Source: Nemopilema nomurai
Taxonomy: Eukaryota > Cnidaria > Scyphozoa > Rhizostomeae > Rhizostomatidae
Direction: 5' to 3'
NCBI GenBank assembly: GCA_003864495.1
Contig: ML133386.1
Span: 1,666,943 to 1,730,942 of the forward strand
DNA: 64,000 nucleotides
Shown: positions 37,085 to 50,136 of the stretch, in pieces
Layout of the letters: every line of letters begins with the position of its first letter
Position numbering within the stretch: position 1 is the stretch's first letter
Translations under genes and position numbers: made by a program
Notes under the pieces: model-generated
Databases searched by the model: none
What the model saw: the letters and a program-made list of their open reading frames with translations, nothing else
What the model was told of the DNA's origin: nothing

Positions 37085-37474
37085 ATGCAGCATCTTGTCC
37101 CCCTCTTTACCCTAAACCAAGAAACTGCCGTCAACCCTAGGTTTGCCATTGGCCTCTTCTTGAAACAGCAAGGATTAACGAAAGCCGGAAAGGTGATGGA
37201 GAATTCTGCACTAGGAGCACTTCAACTTATTGAAGCAGCCCCGATTTATAATGATAAGAAATATCTCCCAATATCAATTGCTCACTTCAGTTTTGACAAT
37301 AGACCCACACTTCATGATCCATACATCAACAAGGCAATATCACCTTTTCTCAAGATCCTGAATCATTCGTTCGAAGAAAAATTGGATGACGCCTCTCTTG
37401 AAGCCTTAAACCAAGCAGCTTCGCTATTTCCCAGAGATTGGATTCAAAAGGTGGCTAACCGAATTGATACATGA
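37085..37474 (+). CDS. Unrecognised intronless 129-residue ORF
   Basis: It runs from an ATG to a stop with even amino-acid composition and alternating hydrophobic helices (KAGKVMENSALGALQLIE, EEKLDDASLEALNQAASLF), unlike the biased chance ORFs around it. There is no signal peptide or membrane span and no family I recognise. A CAG acceptor-like site lies just upstream (about 37075), so it could be a terminal exon. It could also be a decayed element or chance. Confidence 0.3.
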   Translation: MQHLVPLFTLNQETAVNPRFAIGLFLKQQGLTKAGKVMENSALGALQLIEAAPIYNDKKYLPISIAHFSFDNRPTLHDPYINKAISPFLKILNHSFEEKLDDASLEALNQAASLFPRDWIQKVANRIDT

Positions 37475-40411
37475 GTCGAATAGTATGAGGCAAACAAGGA
37501 GAACGCTGAAGTAAAAGTGGAGTCTCGTTATGGCGCTTTCAAACCAATCTTCCTTTTTCTGACTTTGATTGGTTGGTATCAAGTACATATGAGCGAGGCT
37601 GCCTTTTACTAAGATACGCAGTTGTGAGTAGAAGCAGCTGACGATGGATGTTTATGATAAAATCTCTCAAAACGCATTTCACAATGGATCCTCTGGAGGA
37701 CGTTTTTGGACATTTCCATTCACAACTTTGCTTAGTCCACATGTAAATACTCGCTTTCGGCCTATGCAAACTGTTCGTTATGGTGGACAATCTTCATTCC
37801 GTCTTTGATTAAAGTTCAGAAACAATAAATCCCATGTTATTAACTTGTGGCCATCAATTATCGACCTCTTTGCACTGACCAGCCTTTTTAATTGTCAGGG
37901 CTTTATTCTAAGCATAAGAGGATTGAGGTAATTCTACGTTCTACCAAAATTTGCTAATAAATGCTGTTGTCTTGTAATAGCAGGGCTTGATGAACACGCA
38001 TTAAACGCGTGCTGTTCGTTTCATGTCCGTTTTTGTTTATGATGTGAAGTCAGATAGTCAGATAATGAAGAGAGAGTCAGATAGTACACTGAGAATTCAG
38101 AGTAAACAGTTCATTTCCCAAAGATAAGGTCGTTTATTCCTAACAACAGTTGCCATATCTGCGAAGAATTTCTTTTCATTTATCACGGTTGCAAGTGATG
38201 CGTCATATGTGAGTACTTTTCGCTGTTTCCCAGCTTAAACATTGATGTGTCGTGTTTTCACTTGCAATTTGTGCTCATTATCGGACTTCGATGATCCTGT
38301 GTTTATTGCGATTCAAGCCAATTTTCCTTTGCCTTATCTTCATTGTAGATGAATCAACTCTGCTTGATTTCTTTATAGTCAGAGATTTGTCACCCATTAA
38401 TCCATTCTCCTCTTGTTTTGATGTTAGTGCACGGTGAACTATTGACATATTGACGCAATAAGAAGGAGATTATGGAAAGCAAATGCTAAGATTATTTAGT
38501 TTGCATTATGGAAAGCGAATGCAACCATAGAGCGAGACAAAGGCTCCCTTGTTCCTACGGGGGCTAATTTTACTAGCACGGTCGGTTGAAAATCAAATTT
38601 GACTTGTTTTGATTGCCTCGTCCAGATATCCTCGCTTTAACTTTCTCAGAACCCTGTGATGCACACTTGGTGCCGGCCGTTTCTCTCAAACCCATTGATA
38701 TGCTAGCCGAAGAAAGTTGCCATGCCAACCAACTAGCCATTTACAATTGGCTTGATTTGCCCTTCAGCCTTAAAGGATTGCCAATACGGCGGTCTATGAA
38801 GTAAACGCGTATCCAAGTACAACTTATGCGAAGGAAGAGGTGCAGGTGTGACTTCAAACTAAAATCATCAAGGCCTCTCCAGAATCAGGTTGCAGCAGCT
38901 GAGAGATGCCAGTAGCCTTCCTGGTGGCATAGCAATGTCATGCTGTCAAGATCTATCACGTCAGAATTTAAAAACATTCGATTAATAGAACAGTCGACTG
39001 TGTGACTCTGCTATATGAACGCAGCAACATTAGGAGCTGCGAACCCTTTCGTCAAAGCGACCTTCCAAAGCGAGCTCCAAAACAGGCAGTGACCCTGTAT
39101 CTAAAGTGCACTTAACGCACTATTGAGCTGTATCGGGATAAGTTATAGCTGTAGACAATACTGAAAACAGTAACTACTTATCAGCTATAAGGACAATCCA
39201 GTTCTTATTTGAAATCCAGCAAGTCTTAAGTCTAGTAAGAGTCTAAAGCCAGCTTTAAACCTTTGCAATGACAGGAAATAGTTCGAATAAGTCCTTCTTA
39301 AAGATGACGTATTTTCGAGTGAGTAAAACAGCTGAAATATCAACCAGAAAGTCTTAATTATAGGCTCAGAAACCAATTATAGGCCTTAGTTGTTTTTAGT
39401 AAGAAGCATATTTTGTTTGAACAATATCAGTCCGCTTTCATTGCAAGGATGCATCCTTATGATCTACAAAGGAAGCAATCAGCAACAAGGCTGGTCTCCA
39501 TTTCATTCCACTCTACCTTGTAGTGTTTTGTATAACGTAATTGTAAGCTCTGAAGCGCTAAGTTAAGTTGGCAGACGTTATATTTAAGTAGCCACACATC
39601 ATATTAATGGCATCTTTGTGAATTGTTGCCTTTCCAAACCACCTATCGTTGCTTTACCCTAACTTTTATCTTACTTGCAATGCTTCCTTGAATGCTGAAG
39701 CTGATTTTATTCAATCGTAACAATATGCATGATTTGGTGTCTTTATATGTCATTCTTGCATTAGTAAAGGATTCCTTTCATATATATTTATATTACTATA
39801 ATGTTATGATGAGAAGTGACCAGGCTTTGCTAGCCCTGCCATTACTTCCACGACTTCCGTATTCTCCAGTACCTGACTACCTTGCTGTTCTGCTAGGCCA
39901 ACTTTTATCTGGATTTTGCGAGAACCACATCTACTTCTGAGCCTTTGAACACAGTTACACCCTCCTTCCTTTTTTACCAATTCTGAGCCGGCAAGCCAAC
40001 TGAAACTTTAACAGCTGAAACTTTAACAGCTTCACAGCAGCAGCAACGCTCCAAGTCAGGCCCGCCCGATGGTTATCTAGCAACGTCTTCAACTAATGAT
40101 CAGCTTATGGGCAACAACCCGAGACCTGGGTTCATTTGTGGTAGATGAGATTTTTTATCTGCTATTTTGAATAAGAACTTAGAGTGAGTAAGTTCTGGTG
40201 TAATTACACCGCTGGCTAGTAAAAGGCATTGTGACTTTTTTGTTTACAGACCCGTTCCTCAAAATCCCAACTTAGCATATCTGATATCCCAACTCAACGT
40301 ATTATGGGGTATTTGTTGAGCTTAATTTGCAACTGAATCACTTTGAAATCACTGAATCGCCTTGCCTTATTCTCACTTAGCAAAGTCTGATGCAGCGAGT
40401 TGGTAAAAACA

Positions 40412-41088
40412 ATGCCAGTGAACGGAGAAGACCCGATCAACAGCACGGCGTCGAGTCGTGTTCTTGCAACGATGCTGGAGACAGCCTTCGACCTTGCCAA
40501 AACCACCAAAACACCCTACTTGAGCACCAACAACGCGTCGTCCACTACAGACAAGGCACCAACTGACCAGAAGGGAATCAACGGGGGATTTTTGATACAC
40601 GTGGTGAGTATTCTATTCAAAATACCCGCTGAAAAATTTCTTCTTCAACTTCCAGTGGAAGGATCAATCCTTTGACTAGATTTTGCTGGCCACATTATGC
40701 ACTGCATGTATGTAGTTTAGGCTAAGGACATATTGTTCATAGCACTCCCATGACCACTGGTGCAAGGAAGTTGAAAACAAAATTGCACGAAGTGACTCGA
40801 TTTCAGCTAACTGATTTGAACTGGCCTCCGTATTGAGAAGCCTTGCTGTTTTTTTTTCTTTTTGATTTGTTTCTCTTTACATTTCAGATCGGTGGCTGGG
40901 TGCTTACATCCATATTCGTCTTTGGCATTTTATTTTTGGTCGTGACGCACTTCCTCGGCAGACGAGAATGGAGAAAGTACCAAGAGCGGCTCGAGGAGGA
41001 GCGCAGCGCAGTGAACCACGTGATCGTCGACCCGAAGTTCATGAAATACACAAAGAAGGGATGGCGAGAAATTGCCCTATCGTTATGA
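40412..41088 (+). CDS. Small single-pass membrane protein, unnamed (2 exons, 130 aa)
   Basis: Exon 40412-40603 (64 codons) and exon 40888-41088 join in phase 0. The N-terminal half is hydrophilic, Ser/Thr-rich, with two N-glycosylation sequons (Asn10-Ser-Thr, Asn41-Ala-Ser) and no signal peptide. Exon 2 opens straight into a ~22-residue hydrophobic span (WVLTSIFVFGILFLVVTHFL, about 68-87), followed by a strongly charged stretch (GRREWRKYQERLEEER) and a tail with VDPKFMKYTKKGW. The positive-inside rule predicts N-terminus out, C-terminus in. Size, sequons, one span and a charged juxtamembrane tail recall KCNE-type channel subunits, but this is architectural resemblance only. AATAAA at 41187-41192 is a likely polyadenylation signal. 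Confidence 0.65.
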
Positions 41089-44000
41089 ACCTAGAGAGTC
41101 AGCTGCATTTTGTCACTGCGAAGGCATCTTGTCACCGCGAGTTGCACACACCAGAATCGTCGTGGCAGCAGTTTTCTTTGAGTGTAAATAAACCGCTGGA
41201 GGCAAAATGGACACCAGGGACTTTGGACTTCGTCATAGACAAGTAGAATCATTGTTGTTGTTGTTGTTGTTGTTGGGGTGGGAGAGGTTCAGAACAAGAC
41301 ATGAAGGCTTGAACAGTCTTTAAAATGGCCTCCGTCGGGTGTTGAACGGGAAGGCTTTGGTTGCAGCCATTGGCCAAAACAACTGCAAAACCTTATGCTT
41401 TACTCGAAAGCCTTGATGCTTACCCCAAGGGCTCTATTTGCTTCCTTGCTTTATCGAAAACGAGGCATTGCTCTCTTGAGAATAATAATATGCGAAATGC
41501 GGTACTTGTAATTGTATACAACAGATGTAAAATTAAAGTATTTATAAAGACTTCCTGTGCGAGTTAAACTGATGCACATCTTCATGATTATAAACATAGA
41601 GTGGAATGGCCTTTAAATTTTTTGCTTTAAGCCTCTTCAAGCCTTTCAGTTTTCTACCACTGCCGGATTAATAAAGACCCCTTCCTTTTCAAAAACCTCA
41701 AGAGAATTGGAGCGTCTAATTTCATTTTCAGCAAATGTCCCTGCTGAGTACCTGCCTCATTGTGACCAATGTCTTTCATGAGCCCCACGGGATGGGACTC
41801 GCATTTCAGGCCTCACTGGTGAAAGATCCGCTGCAACTTTCGACAACATATTCTTTGCAGCCTTGACTAGGGAAGAGGAGTCTTGTTTCAAAAATCGAAC
41901 TTTCTTTTGGCATGGCAACGGAATTTGCTTTCGCAAGCAGAGGGTAGCAGAGACATGTTTCTTCGTATAGGTATACTCTAGTTCATTCTTCTATGGTTTA
42001 CTATTTCAAGATCTTTTTGAACACAACCAATCGATGTTATGTGATGCATGGCCTGGTTTTCTCCAAATGTTTATCATCAACTTCTCCAGCTCATGTTTCT
42101 AGTTTCTTTGCCGCCCAGGTGTTCCGTGTAAGTCTTAAACTTTAAGTACTGTGTCGCTCAAAACAAGCAAATGTTGGCAATCAAAGAAGCGTCTTGGCAA
42201 TGCATGTGTCGTTTCTGCCAGCAATGGTATTGTTTTTACGAGGGAGGGAAGATGCTAGAGTACCTAATGCATTCATCATGGATGAATTTCAATCATTCGA
42301 AATGAAGAGGCCTAGATTAATTACTCTGTAAAATGATTTATACGGCCGTGCTGAGCCTCCCCTATCACTAGGTCTCGTATTAGGTCCCGTGTGGAGGAGC
42401 ATACCCAGAAGACATTGTACGCCCTCTTGAGGTTTCCTTGCCTCCCAAACGCAAGTTATCCCACCAAAATGACACAAAATACATCTACCCCGTGCAGAAA
42501 GATGTCACCAGTCGACTGTTGAAGAGATAAAAGGACATTCGGGCCCCAAAGAAGCCTCTCGTAAACATACAGCATATTAGAAAATACACACAAAACTGAA
42601 TGTTGTCTCATGGAACCTTACTCAGAAATGCCAAATTTATTTACTTGAATCGAGTCAATTCTGCAAGGCAATATAGAGGCCTATTTATTTCAACCTTACC
42701 GTCAATCACGGATAAAATTTTGCCGATTTATCTACGCCTTATGTAGAATGTTCGCTTATTGCTTAGCAAGTGTAATTTTAGGACAGCTCCGGATAGTAAA
42801 CATTCGGTCATATAGAAGAACATGCAAAGTTACTTTGAAGAATATTTCGAGAAATTGTCAAAGGCACGATGCCACAGCCTCATCAGCGTATAAGTTGTTG
42901 CTAAGTACCCATTCTACTTTGATGATGTGGGAGGTACGCTACACACAAACAAAGGCTGCTGTAGTTCTCATGTCAAAGATAACAGCCGCCCACCTTGAAT
43001 AAAACTTTCTTTATTTGCATGCTTATTCTACAACAATTGATGCTTTACTAGACTATTAGCTGCTCAGGTGTCGACAATTTAGAATCACCTGATGTTGTAA
43101 GTCAAGCTTTGGTTTGCCAATGGATTCAATTGAATTTGTGAATATTTCCATTAAACTGACCCAGTTCCTACTTGCAGCCAATAATAGGCTGTACAATGCT
43201 CTATGTTTTGCTAGAGTGTACTGCTCTTGATTAGCATTGCCTTTCAAATCATTGACCTGACAATAAGGCTACACAGCTGCAGAGGACGCAGGACCATAAC
43301 AGCCGGAACGTAAAATTCATGAGACTTTGGAAAAGCACAGCTCCTTTTTTGTATCGTTAAGTAAACTTCCACTCAAGTAGGAGATAGAAAAGAACGAAAG
43401 AGACTCTCGAGGAACAATGAAAGAAGAAAAGTCCCACCTGACTCCATAGTATTAAAGTTTGCGTATGCAATCTTTGGACACAAACAAACTACAAAACCAA
43501 AATTATACCTCAGCACCTCTGATATTATTTAGGTCAAGGCAAAGGGATCTTTCAAAGGAGTAGGTTCAACAGTCTGGATCCCTCGTTTCTCTGGTGAAAA
43601 CATATGCTTCTACTCGCAGGCAACCAAACTAAAAGTGAGGTCAAACTCGGGAGGGAGGCAAGAAGGGTAGTGAAAACAAGCCCCCGTTTAATCTTAATTA
43701 CAACCAGTTTAGTTACTATGGTAACTGAATAAAATTGGGAAAATTTTGTAGGAAAAATATACGTTTGTGAATTTGATACCAAGAAAAAGAGAGAAGGGTT
43801 GGCTAGGGAGCAAATAAATAAACGGCGGGGAAGTGTACTGAACGTGTGATGTTGCTTTGGATATGATGAAGCTTCTGTCGTTGGCATGACAACATTGCAA
43901 TCGTTTGCTGTTCTAGGTAACATGATTGGCATATGTTAAATTTCTCTTACCAAACAATTACTAAGTTTAGCACGAGGAAGCAAATAGCAATCAACTTTGA

Positions 44001-44932
44001 AGCGAATGAGAAGTTTTTCATTGGAAGTATTTTTCTTTTAACATCAATATTCAAAATTAGAGAAAAAACATTCATAAATTATATTAAGTCGATCTCAAAA
44101 ATAAACGAATCAAGAACGAAAGAATCGACACAGAAATTTCCCGAAATTAAAGTTCACAATTGCAGAAAATTGGAGGTGCATGCTGATAAAATTCTGATAA
44201 GCACCTTTGAAGCAGACAACGTATCTTTGTAAATTTGTTAAATTAAAACCAAACTAAAGAACTCTAAGTTATAATTGCATTTGCCTCATCACTAATATGA
44301 GAAGATACGTCAAATTTCAAATACCCAAAGTAGAATAAATGATGTTTACAAACACAGTCTTCCGGAAAATGAACACAAAAATTACTATATAGAAGCTATA
44401 GAACTGTATTCGTGGGAATGGCAAGTTCCACCAGCTGACATATTCCCAAAATAGTTCGATTCCTGAATGTATGATTTTGCACAACAACTCTTCATTATGG
44501 GAAATTCTTATTTCATAGCATTGAAATTCGTCTTTAAATAATTAAAGCGGTCTGAAATCTGAATAGACCTTTAGTCAAAGAGCGATGCTTATTTACAAGC
44601 AATTTAAAGACATGTGACAGCCAAGCTGGATTTTCCCATCGATCAATGTTTACCGGCAAAGTGATTCTAAACAGTCATGGTCTACAAAGTGAATAAAAAT
44701 CAAGGCGTCGGCTTGCGTCAACTTCGCAATATGAAACCCAAGCCACAAAGGGCCGTCAATCGCAAAACATGAATGCGTTTTTTTCAAAGCAAAGCTAGCT
44801 GTCGAGTAACTTATATCTAAAAAGAACCATTCTAAAAGCAATGGACATGGTCCTACAAATCTCTGGCCCTTAGAAAGATATTGTGTAAGAATCCTAGGCG
44901 AAGGTAGGCATTTTAAAAATATATCTACGCCA
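41089..44932. other. Convergent intergenic region between the membrane-protein gene and PRRC1
   Basis: Starts with the 3' UTR of the upstream gene (AATAAA at 41187-41192). The remaining ~3.6 kb is AT-rich with no exon set, RNA gene or transposon that I can support. The 126-codon minus ORF at 43552-43932 is Ser/Leu/Phe-rich without recognisable features. Confidence 0.5.
41252..41276. repeat. (TTG)n microsatellite
   Basis: Eight uninterrupted TTG triplets just past the stop and first AATAAA of the membrane-protein gene. Confidence 0.95.
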
Positions 44933-47900
44933 TCATTGCATGACGACAAATGATTCTGCGTTCGTAACACTCGGGTTGTCTAGCTCCCGTTTGTAGTCCG
45001 CTGCGAGGCCTTGGGCTGCCATGACAATCACCGACTCCAACTTTATTCCTGCAATGAGAAGGGAATACGAATGAAAGAAGAAAAAGACAGTCAAACACGT
45101 GTACTTTGATCTACCAAAGCCTGGTGCTACCCAATAAGGTTGATCTTTCCACTGTGGGACTCGTTTGGACATCAAAACAAACGTTACATATACAGCCTCG
45201 CTTTCCTTTCGAGACCGGTTCTTTCAGCTAAGCAAAATTTGTTTAACTGTCGCTGACATTCATTGTATGATAAAGACCGTTTATTGCTCTAGAATAGCTG
45301 GACCTAGAATCGCTTGTTATTGCTAAGCATGAAATCAAGACAAAATGAGAGGATTACTCGAGGCAGTTTAACTCTTTCCATGCTTCTATCGAAGGAAACA
45401 GAATAATTTGTACCCTGGCAGAGGGTGGTCATACAAAGCTACCCTATTTCTGAACTAAAGGCTTGGTGCCAGAGGGGATAAGAGAAAGAAATAATGAGGA
45501 AGGAGAAAACAGGGGGATGCCAAGGGCCAAGAAGGTGGATAGGGGAAATAGACGGGAGAAAGATCGCAAAAGGAAGGGGTGACAAGAACCGGAGGAGATA
45601 AAGAGGATGGGGAAGGGAGAAAAGGTGTGGAACTGCACAGGCACTTCCAACACGAAGAAGCAAAATTTGATGATTCACCTGTCAATGTCGAGCACCAATC
45701 TTGATCACCGGCATACGGCTGGTAGAGTCTGACCGCCTCGTCGATGTCAACATCAAGGCCGTACTGTGCCACCTCTTGCGACGTTTTGTTGTAGGCCATC
45801 GAAATGCAAGGAGCAGGTATCTGAATGGGCTGTGAGAACGTTTGGAGCTGGGTCTGCCTCATGCAGTCTCTGGCGGCGAGGCAAAGCATGCAGGACCACC
45901 TGAAGTAGACCATAATGGGAAAGAGACGTAATCAAGATGGCGCGAATAACAGCCAACAGCAAAAAAAATTTGGTGCCTAGGGAAACTCTTGTGTGCTCTT
46001 TTAAAAGGGAAACGACTGAGTGAAAATAATGTTTGTTCAAAAGGCAGCTCTACGCAATAGTGCCATATTTTGAACTATGGTTTAGGAAGGGGATGATTTG
46101 AGCTATGGTTTAGGGATAAGTAAAGAAATAGCCCCCAAATCCCACTGCACAGGCTTTAGTCCTTCTGTGGGGATAGACTGTGGGGAAAATAAATTAGGCA
46201 GATAAGCCTCGAAAAGACAAGAGCCTCAATTCGATGCCAAAAATGACGTCATACACAACCACGCACAAGTGGAAACTTGGAAAACTGTCAACTCGTTTCA
46301 TTTACACAGAATTATCAAGAAATTTGAATATATTTTAAGAGCTGACCTTCCTTGTTGAAGCTCAGTTATAAAAGGCTGGATTGCCACATGTATATAGGGC
46401 TGACTGAACTTGAAATCAATTGCAGTGATGGCATCCAACTTCTCAGTGACAGCCCTGCTTGCCAGATCAAAACCAATAGGGAGTTTCGCAAATGAATTCT
46501 GGACGCCATGACCCTTAGCAGCCGTGTGGCCAAACACGTTCTTGAAACCTTGACGAACAGCCTGCAAAATGTTGCTATCTTGTGATGCTATGGCCAGATG
46601 AACAACTGGATCTGCGAAAGAGCATAACACAGTCAGATTAAACAGGAGAGGATGAGGGAAATAAGCGAACTAGGGGCCCATACACTGCTGTCATACACTT
46701 AAATGCAATTGAGCATGTGTGCTGGAAATTAGGCCTTTACATAAAAGTTCCGGCTTCATAATTTCAACCTGAAAGCATCCAAGTGTGTGAAGGGACTGTA
46801 TGTTTAGCATGATACCTAATCAAACAAGTAAGAGGTATCTCCAAAACAGTGTACCAATAAAAGCAACATTTGCCCTTTCACCAGGGGCGTATATTGCCAC
46901 ATGATAACAGAGGCACTAAGCCTATTGGCTGGAAGCAGCAGATTGTGCACAGCATTGGTTTCACTTTTTTAAAGTGTTCATTAAAATTAAAAACTGCTTG
47001 AAATTTGCAAGGCAAAGCAATTAAGCAATTATGCAATTAAACCAAAAATTCAATACACATGTTGGATGTTTAATACATACTTAAGTACTCTTCCATTCCT
47101 GGGTCCAAAGTTGTCAAAACTGTATCAGTAGCATTCTAGAAGAAGAATTTGATATAAACAGGTAAAGATTAACGAATTGGCAATGTTAAGTTAACTATGA
47201 AAGACCTTGGTGAAAAGCAGATGGTGGGTGAATTGTGGTAGTGGATAATTTTGAGGACATGAGATTGGTGTGACTTTGTGATCAATGATGAATTACCTTG
47301 GACATACGGACCTTTGTGGCTCCATCTATTACTGTGGTACCAACCCATTCTAAAGTGCACTGAAGGAAAAAATTTTCAGGGTTCAAATGCCAAAGCCTCA
47401 GGTAGGAAAAGATCAGGCACCAGGGTAATAAATAATTAGGGTTGTATCCCACTGAAGAAGGAGCTATTGCATAAATAATTGGAGTGAATTATTGAAATGA
47501 AAATGAAGCCAATGAAAGAGTTGGTAAGAATGGCAAATAGATGGAGAGTGTTGCCTTCAAGAAGGTGTTCTTTGAGTTAAAAGGGTGCAACATCACATTG
47601 TATTGAATTCATCTTACTTTCAGGACACATTTCTCTTCCTTTCTGTTTTTCAAGGATGTCTTTTTCTAAGCCTAATTGAAAATATGGAAGATAAAGAAAG
47701 AAATTCTTACTTTTGTCTTTTGTAAAATCTGTTTTCCAAGCCTCTGGGCCTCTTCACCCCATGGTTGATTTTTAACCCACTCCCAAAGGCTTGGGTCATT
47801 TGCATTACTGTAATTCATACCATCCTGATTTGAAAAGTTTAATGGCTGCATGTTTCCAAAATCATAAGTATTTGGATCAGACTGATTTGCTCCTTGGTAA

Positions 47901-49231
47901 ACACCATATGTGCTTTGCATAGTATGAGAGTTCTGTGATGTATCTTGCATCATTTGTGGGGTGTTAGAAGGATTCACCCCATACATGGGCACTGAATCTG
48001 GTGTGAAAATGTTAACTTGATTAGGCTGTGTTGGACCTTGGCTCCCATAAAGATCAGGAACAAACAGTTCTCCAGCAGGACGAGCAGTTTGCTTTGGGAC
48101 ATGACTTTGGTGAAGTCTGCCCAGTGGCATTTGTGCAGATTGGCTACCTCTCTGGATTTGTTCATGCTGTGGAATAATACTGGTGATTGGCGCTGTGTAC
48201 ATGTAACTATTACCAACATTAGCAATGTTTTGGTATGGGACAGTAGTTGCCCTATTTTGAACATCACCTACATTAGGAACACTGTTGCCAATGACATTTG
48301 GATCATTTCCTACTTCATGTAATTTTATTGAACTCTTCTGATCTGGAGACATGCCATCCTGTTGTTGTGAAAAGTTCTGAGGATTATAAAGCAGAGGAGT
48401 TTGCCCCTGGTTAAAAGTGCCTGTGCTAGGATAAGCTGGGCTTGATATGGGTACATTCTGCACTAGTGAAGGTACAAATGGAGTGGCTTTTCCATTATTG
48501 CTAAGAGTGCCCTGGCCTGTAAGAGGGTGCACTGGTGCAGCTGAAGGCACAAATGGAGTGGCTTTTCCACTATTGCTAAGAGTGCCCTGGCCTGTAAGAG
48601 GGTGCACTGGTGAGGAGCCAACTGCTGCACCAGCAGGGAAATCAGGTACAATGCTTTTATTTGTAACAGTTAAATCTTGAAAGGATTCGCCTAATGATGC
48701 CATGACACTGTTCCTGTCATCTTTATGTTGTGCTTCAAACCTTGGCACAGAAGTGTTGGCTGTTATCGGGAATGAAGTCAAACTGCTGTCACTTCCAAAC
48801 AAATCTTTAGGATCTTCAGTCCCACTGAAAAGTGCGGAAGCTGTTACCAAACCGGATGGTTTCGAATCTGACACGAGAAAACCATCACTTTCAGCAGATC
48901 CACCAAAAAGCTCTTTGATCTTATTGCGGTCACTTGCTGGCTCGGAATCTCCATCAGTGACTAGGCCGTTGTCATCTACGTTATCCTTCTCCGCGTTTAA
49001 ACTTTCTTTGGTCATACTCTCTCCTTCTACCTGACTCTCGCTAGCAGAGATCTCTGTTTGTTCCACAATATCAGCTGAGTTATTCATTTGTTCAGTGAAA
49101 TGGTCCGAGGGCTTCGATGTTCCCGCCACTAATAAGGTAGGCCTTGAATCATCGGCACAATGTGAAATGTCCACGTCAGCCATCCCATCTGGAGTAGGTG
49201 GCAAATCAAATCCGTCCTCTTCTTCCATCAT
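44933..49231 (-). CDS. PRRC1: PRRC1-like protein with extended N-terminus (6 exons, complete)
   Basis: Minus exons 49231-47711, 47359-47297, 47135-47081, 46611-46347, 45899-45679 and 45048-44933 keep frame for 746 residues. The start MMEEEDGFDLPPTP was preferred over an upstream in-frame TTG and matches the human MMEES start. Exon 1 encodes 507 residues, acidic then Gln/Asn/Pro/Ser-rich and disordered-looking, with a 25-residue tandem repeat. The family domain follows: TTLDPGMEEYL, AVRQGFKNVFG, LETFTQ-like LQTFSQPIQIPAP, QDWCSTLTG and AAQGLAADYKREL, resembling the DUF84/ITPase-like fold of human PRRC1 (445 aa). Human PRRC1 acts at ER exit sites and the Golgi. The 21-codon second exon has no human counterpart. 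Confidence 0.85.
48468..48617 (-). repeat. 75-bp in-frame tandem duplication inside PRRC1 exon 1
   Basis: Two adjacent 75-bp copies (beginning at 48468 and 48543 on the plus strand) differ at only a few bases near their core. They encode two 25-residue units, each containing PVHPLTGQGTLSN followed by GKATPFVPS. The high nucleotide identity suggests a recent duplication. Confidence 0.9.
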
Positions 49232-50136
49232 ATTGATAAATATGTCCGTTTCCAAGGAACGGGATCCTTCCGAAAAAAAATGTACAACTTTTTCTTGTTT
49301 TGGTGGTGAATGGAAATTCTAGACACCTTGTGGCCTTGTGAACCAGAATCCAAAACGTGGCACGAAAACGAGAAATGTACGGCCTCTCATTGGAGTCTGC
49401 AGCCTCGGCGCGCGACATTTTGGCGGCAAAATTAAACATACGAGGTAGGGTCTTCCCAGTACCCAAAAATTGGCAGTGCTAAACTCTGTGAGTTAAAGTC
49501 AAGGTGTTAATTCAGACTGCTACATATTTAGCAAGCGCCCATCACACAGATAACAGACAGATTTTAGTTAACTTGAAGGAATACGATGACCCTTTTATGG
49601 AACAATACAGAATCAGAAAAAATTGGAACATTTTGTGGTCGACTAATCCACACATTTGTTTACATGTAGTTATAAAACAATCAGATGCTTTACAAGATAA
49701 TTACTGCACATGACGTTTGCCTCAGAAAAAGATATACTTCCATTTTCAATAAAAATAATGATTTTTTATCTAAAGTTTCATTGAAAAGTTTTCGATCTAC
49801 ATCTATCCACATCTACGGCAAAGTCTTTTTATTCTCCATTTTTGGCCCTTTGTGGAGTACTTAAAGGATGGTTAGTGGTATTTTTTAAAAGTAATTTAAC
49901 CCCCCCTCATTGCTGTTGCTCTCCTTCGCTGAGTTGAAGTTGATCATGGTCATGGTACCCCTTTTCCAAAATTTTGCGCCCAATAAACTATGTTTTTTGC
50001 TAAATTCAAAGCGCCCCATCTTACTGTTTGTATTTAGATTAATACTCCGTTTGTTTGGAGTCGCTTATTCGAGCAGGGAGCAATTATTGCGAAAGTTGCC
50101 TTTATCCTATGGCGCTTATTTGGCAGGGGGGCCATA

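Larger units (their letters stand above)
33380..40411. other. Gene-poor 7-kb intergenic region
   Basis: Apart from the C9orf85 AATAAA (33626-33631), two unsupported small ORFs (34098-34340 minus, 37085-37474 plus) and an inverted repeat (36560-36736), I find no exon set that splices into a recognisable protein, no RNA gene and no long tandem repeat. A pair of GAAACTTTAACAGCT words is duplicated near 40000-40030. Confidence 0.5.

Noticed and set aside
38613..38804. Coding-looking 60-codon stretch (TFSEPCDAHLVPAV)
   Set aside because: Starts at TTG only, with no splice partner or recognisable family; left as unexplained intergenic sequence.
43552..43932. 126-codon minus ORF
   Set aside because: Biased Ser/Leu/Phe composition with no conserved pattern or splice partner.
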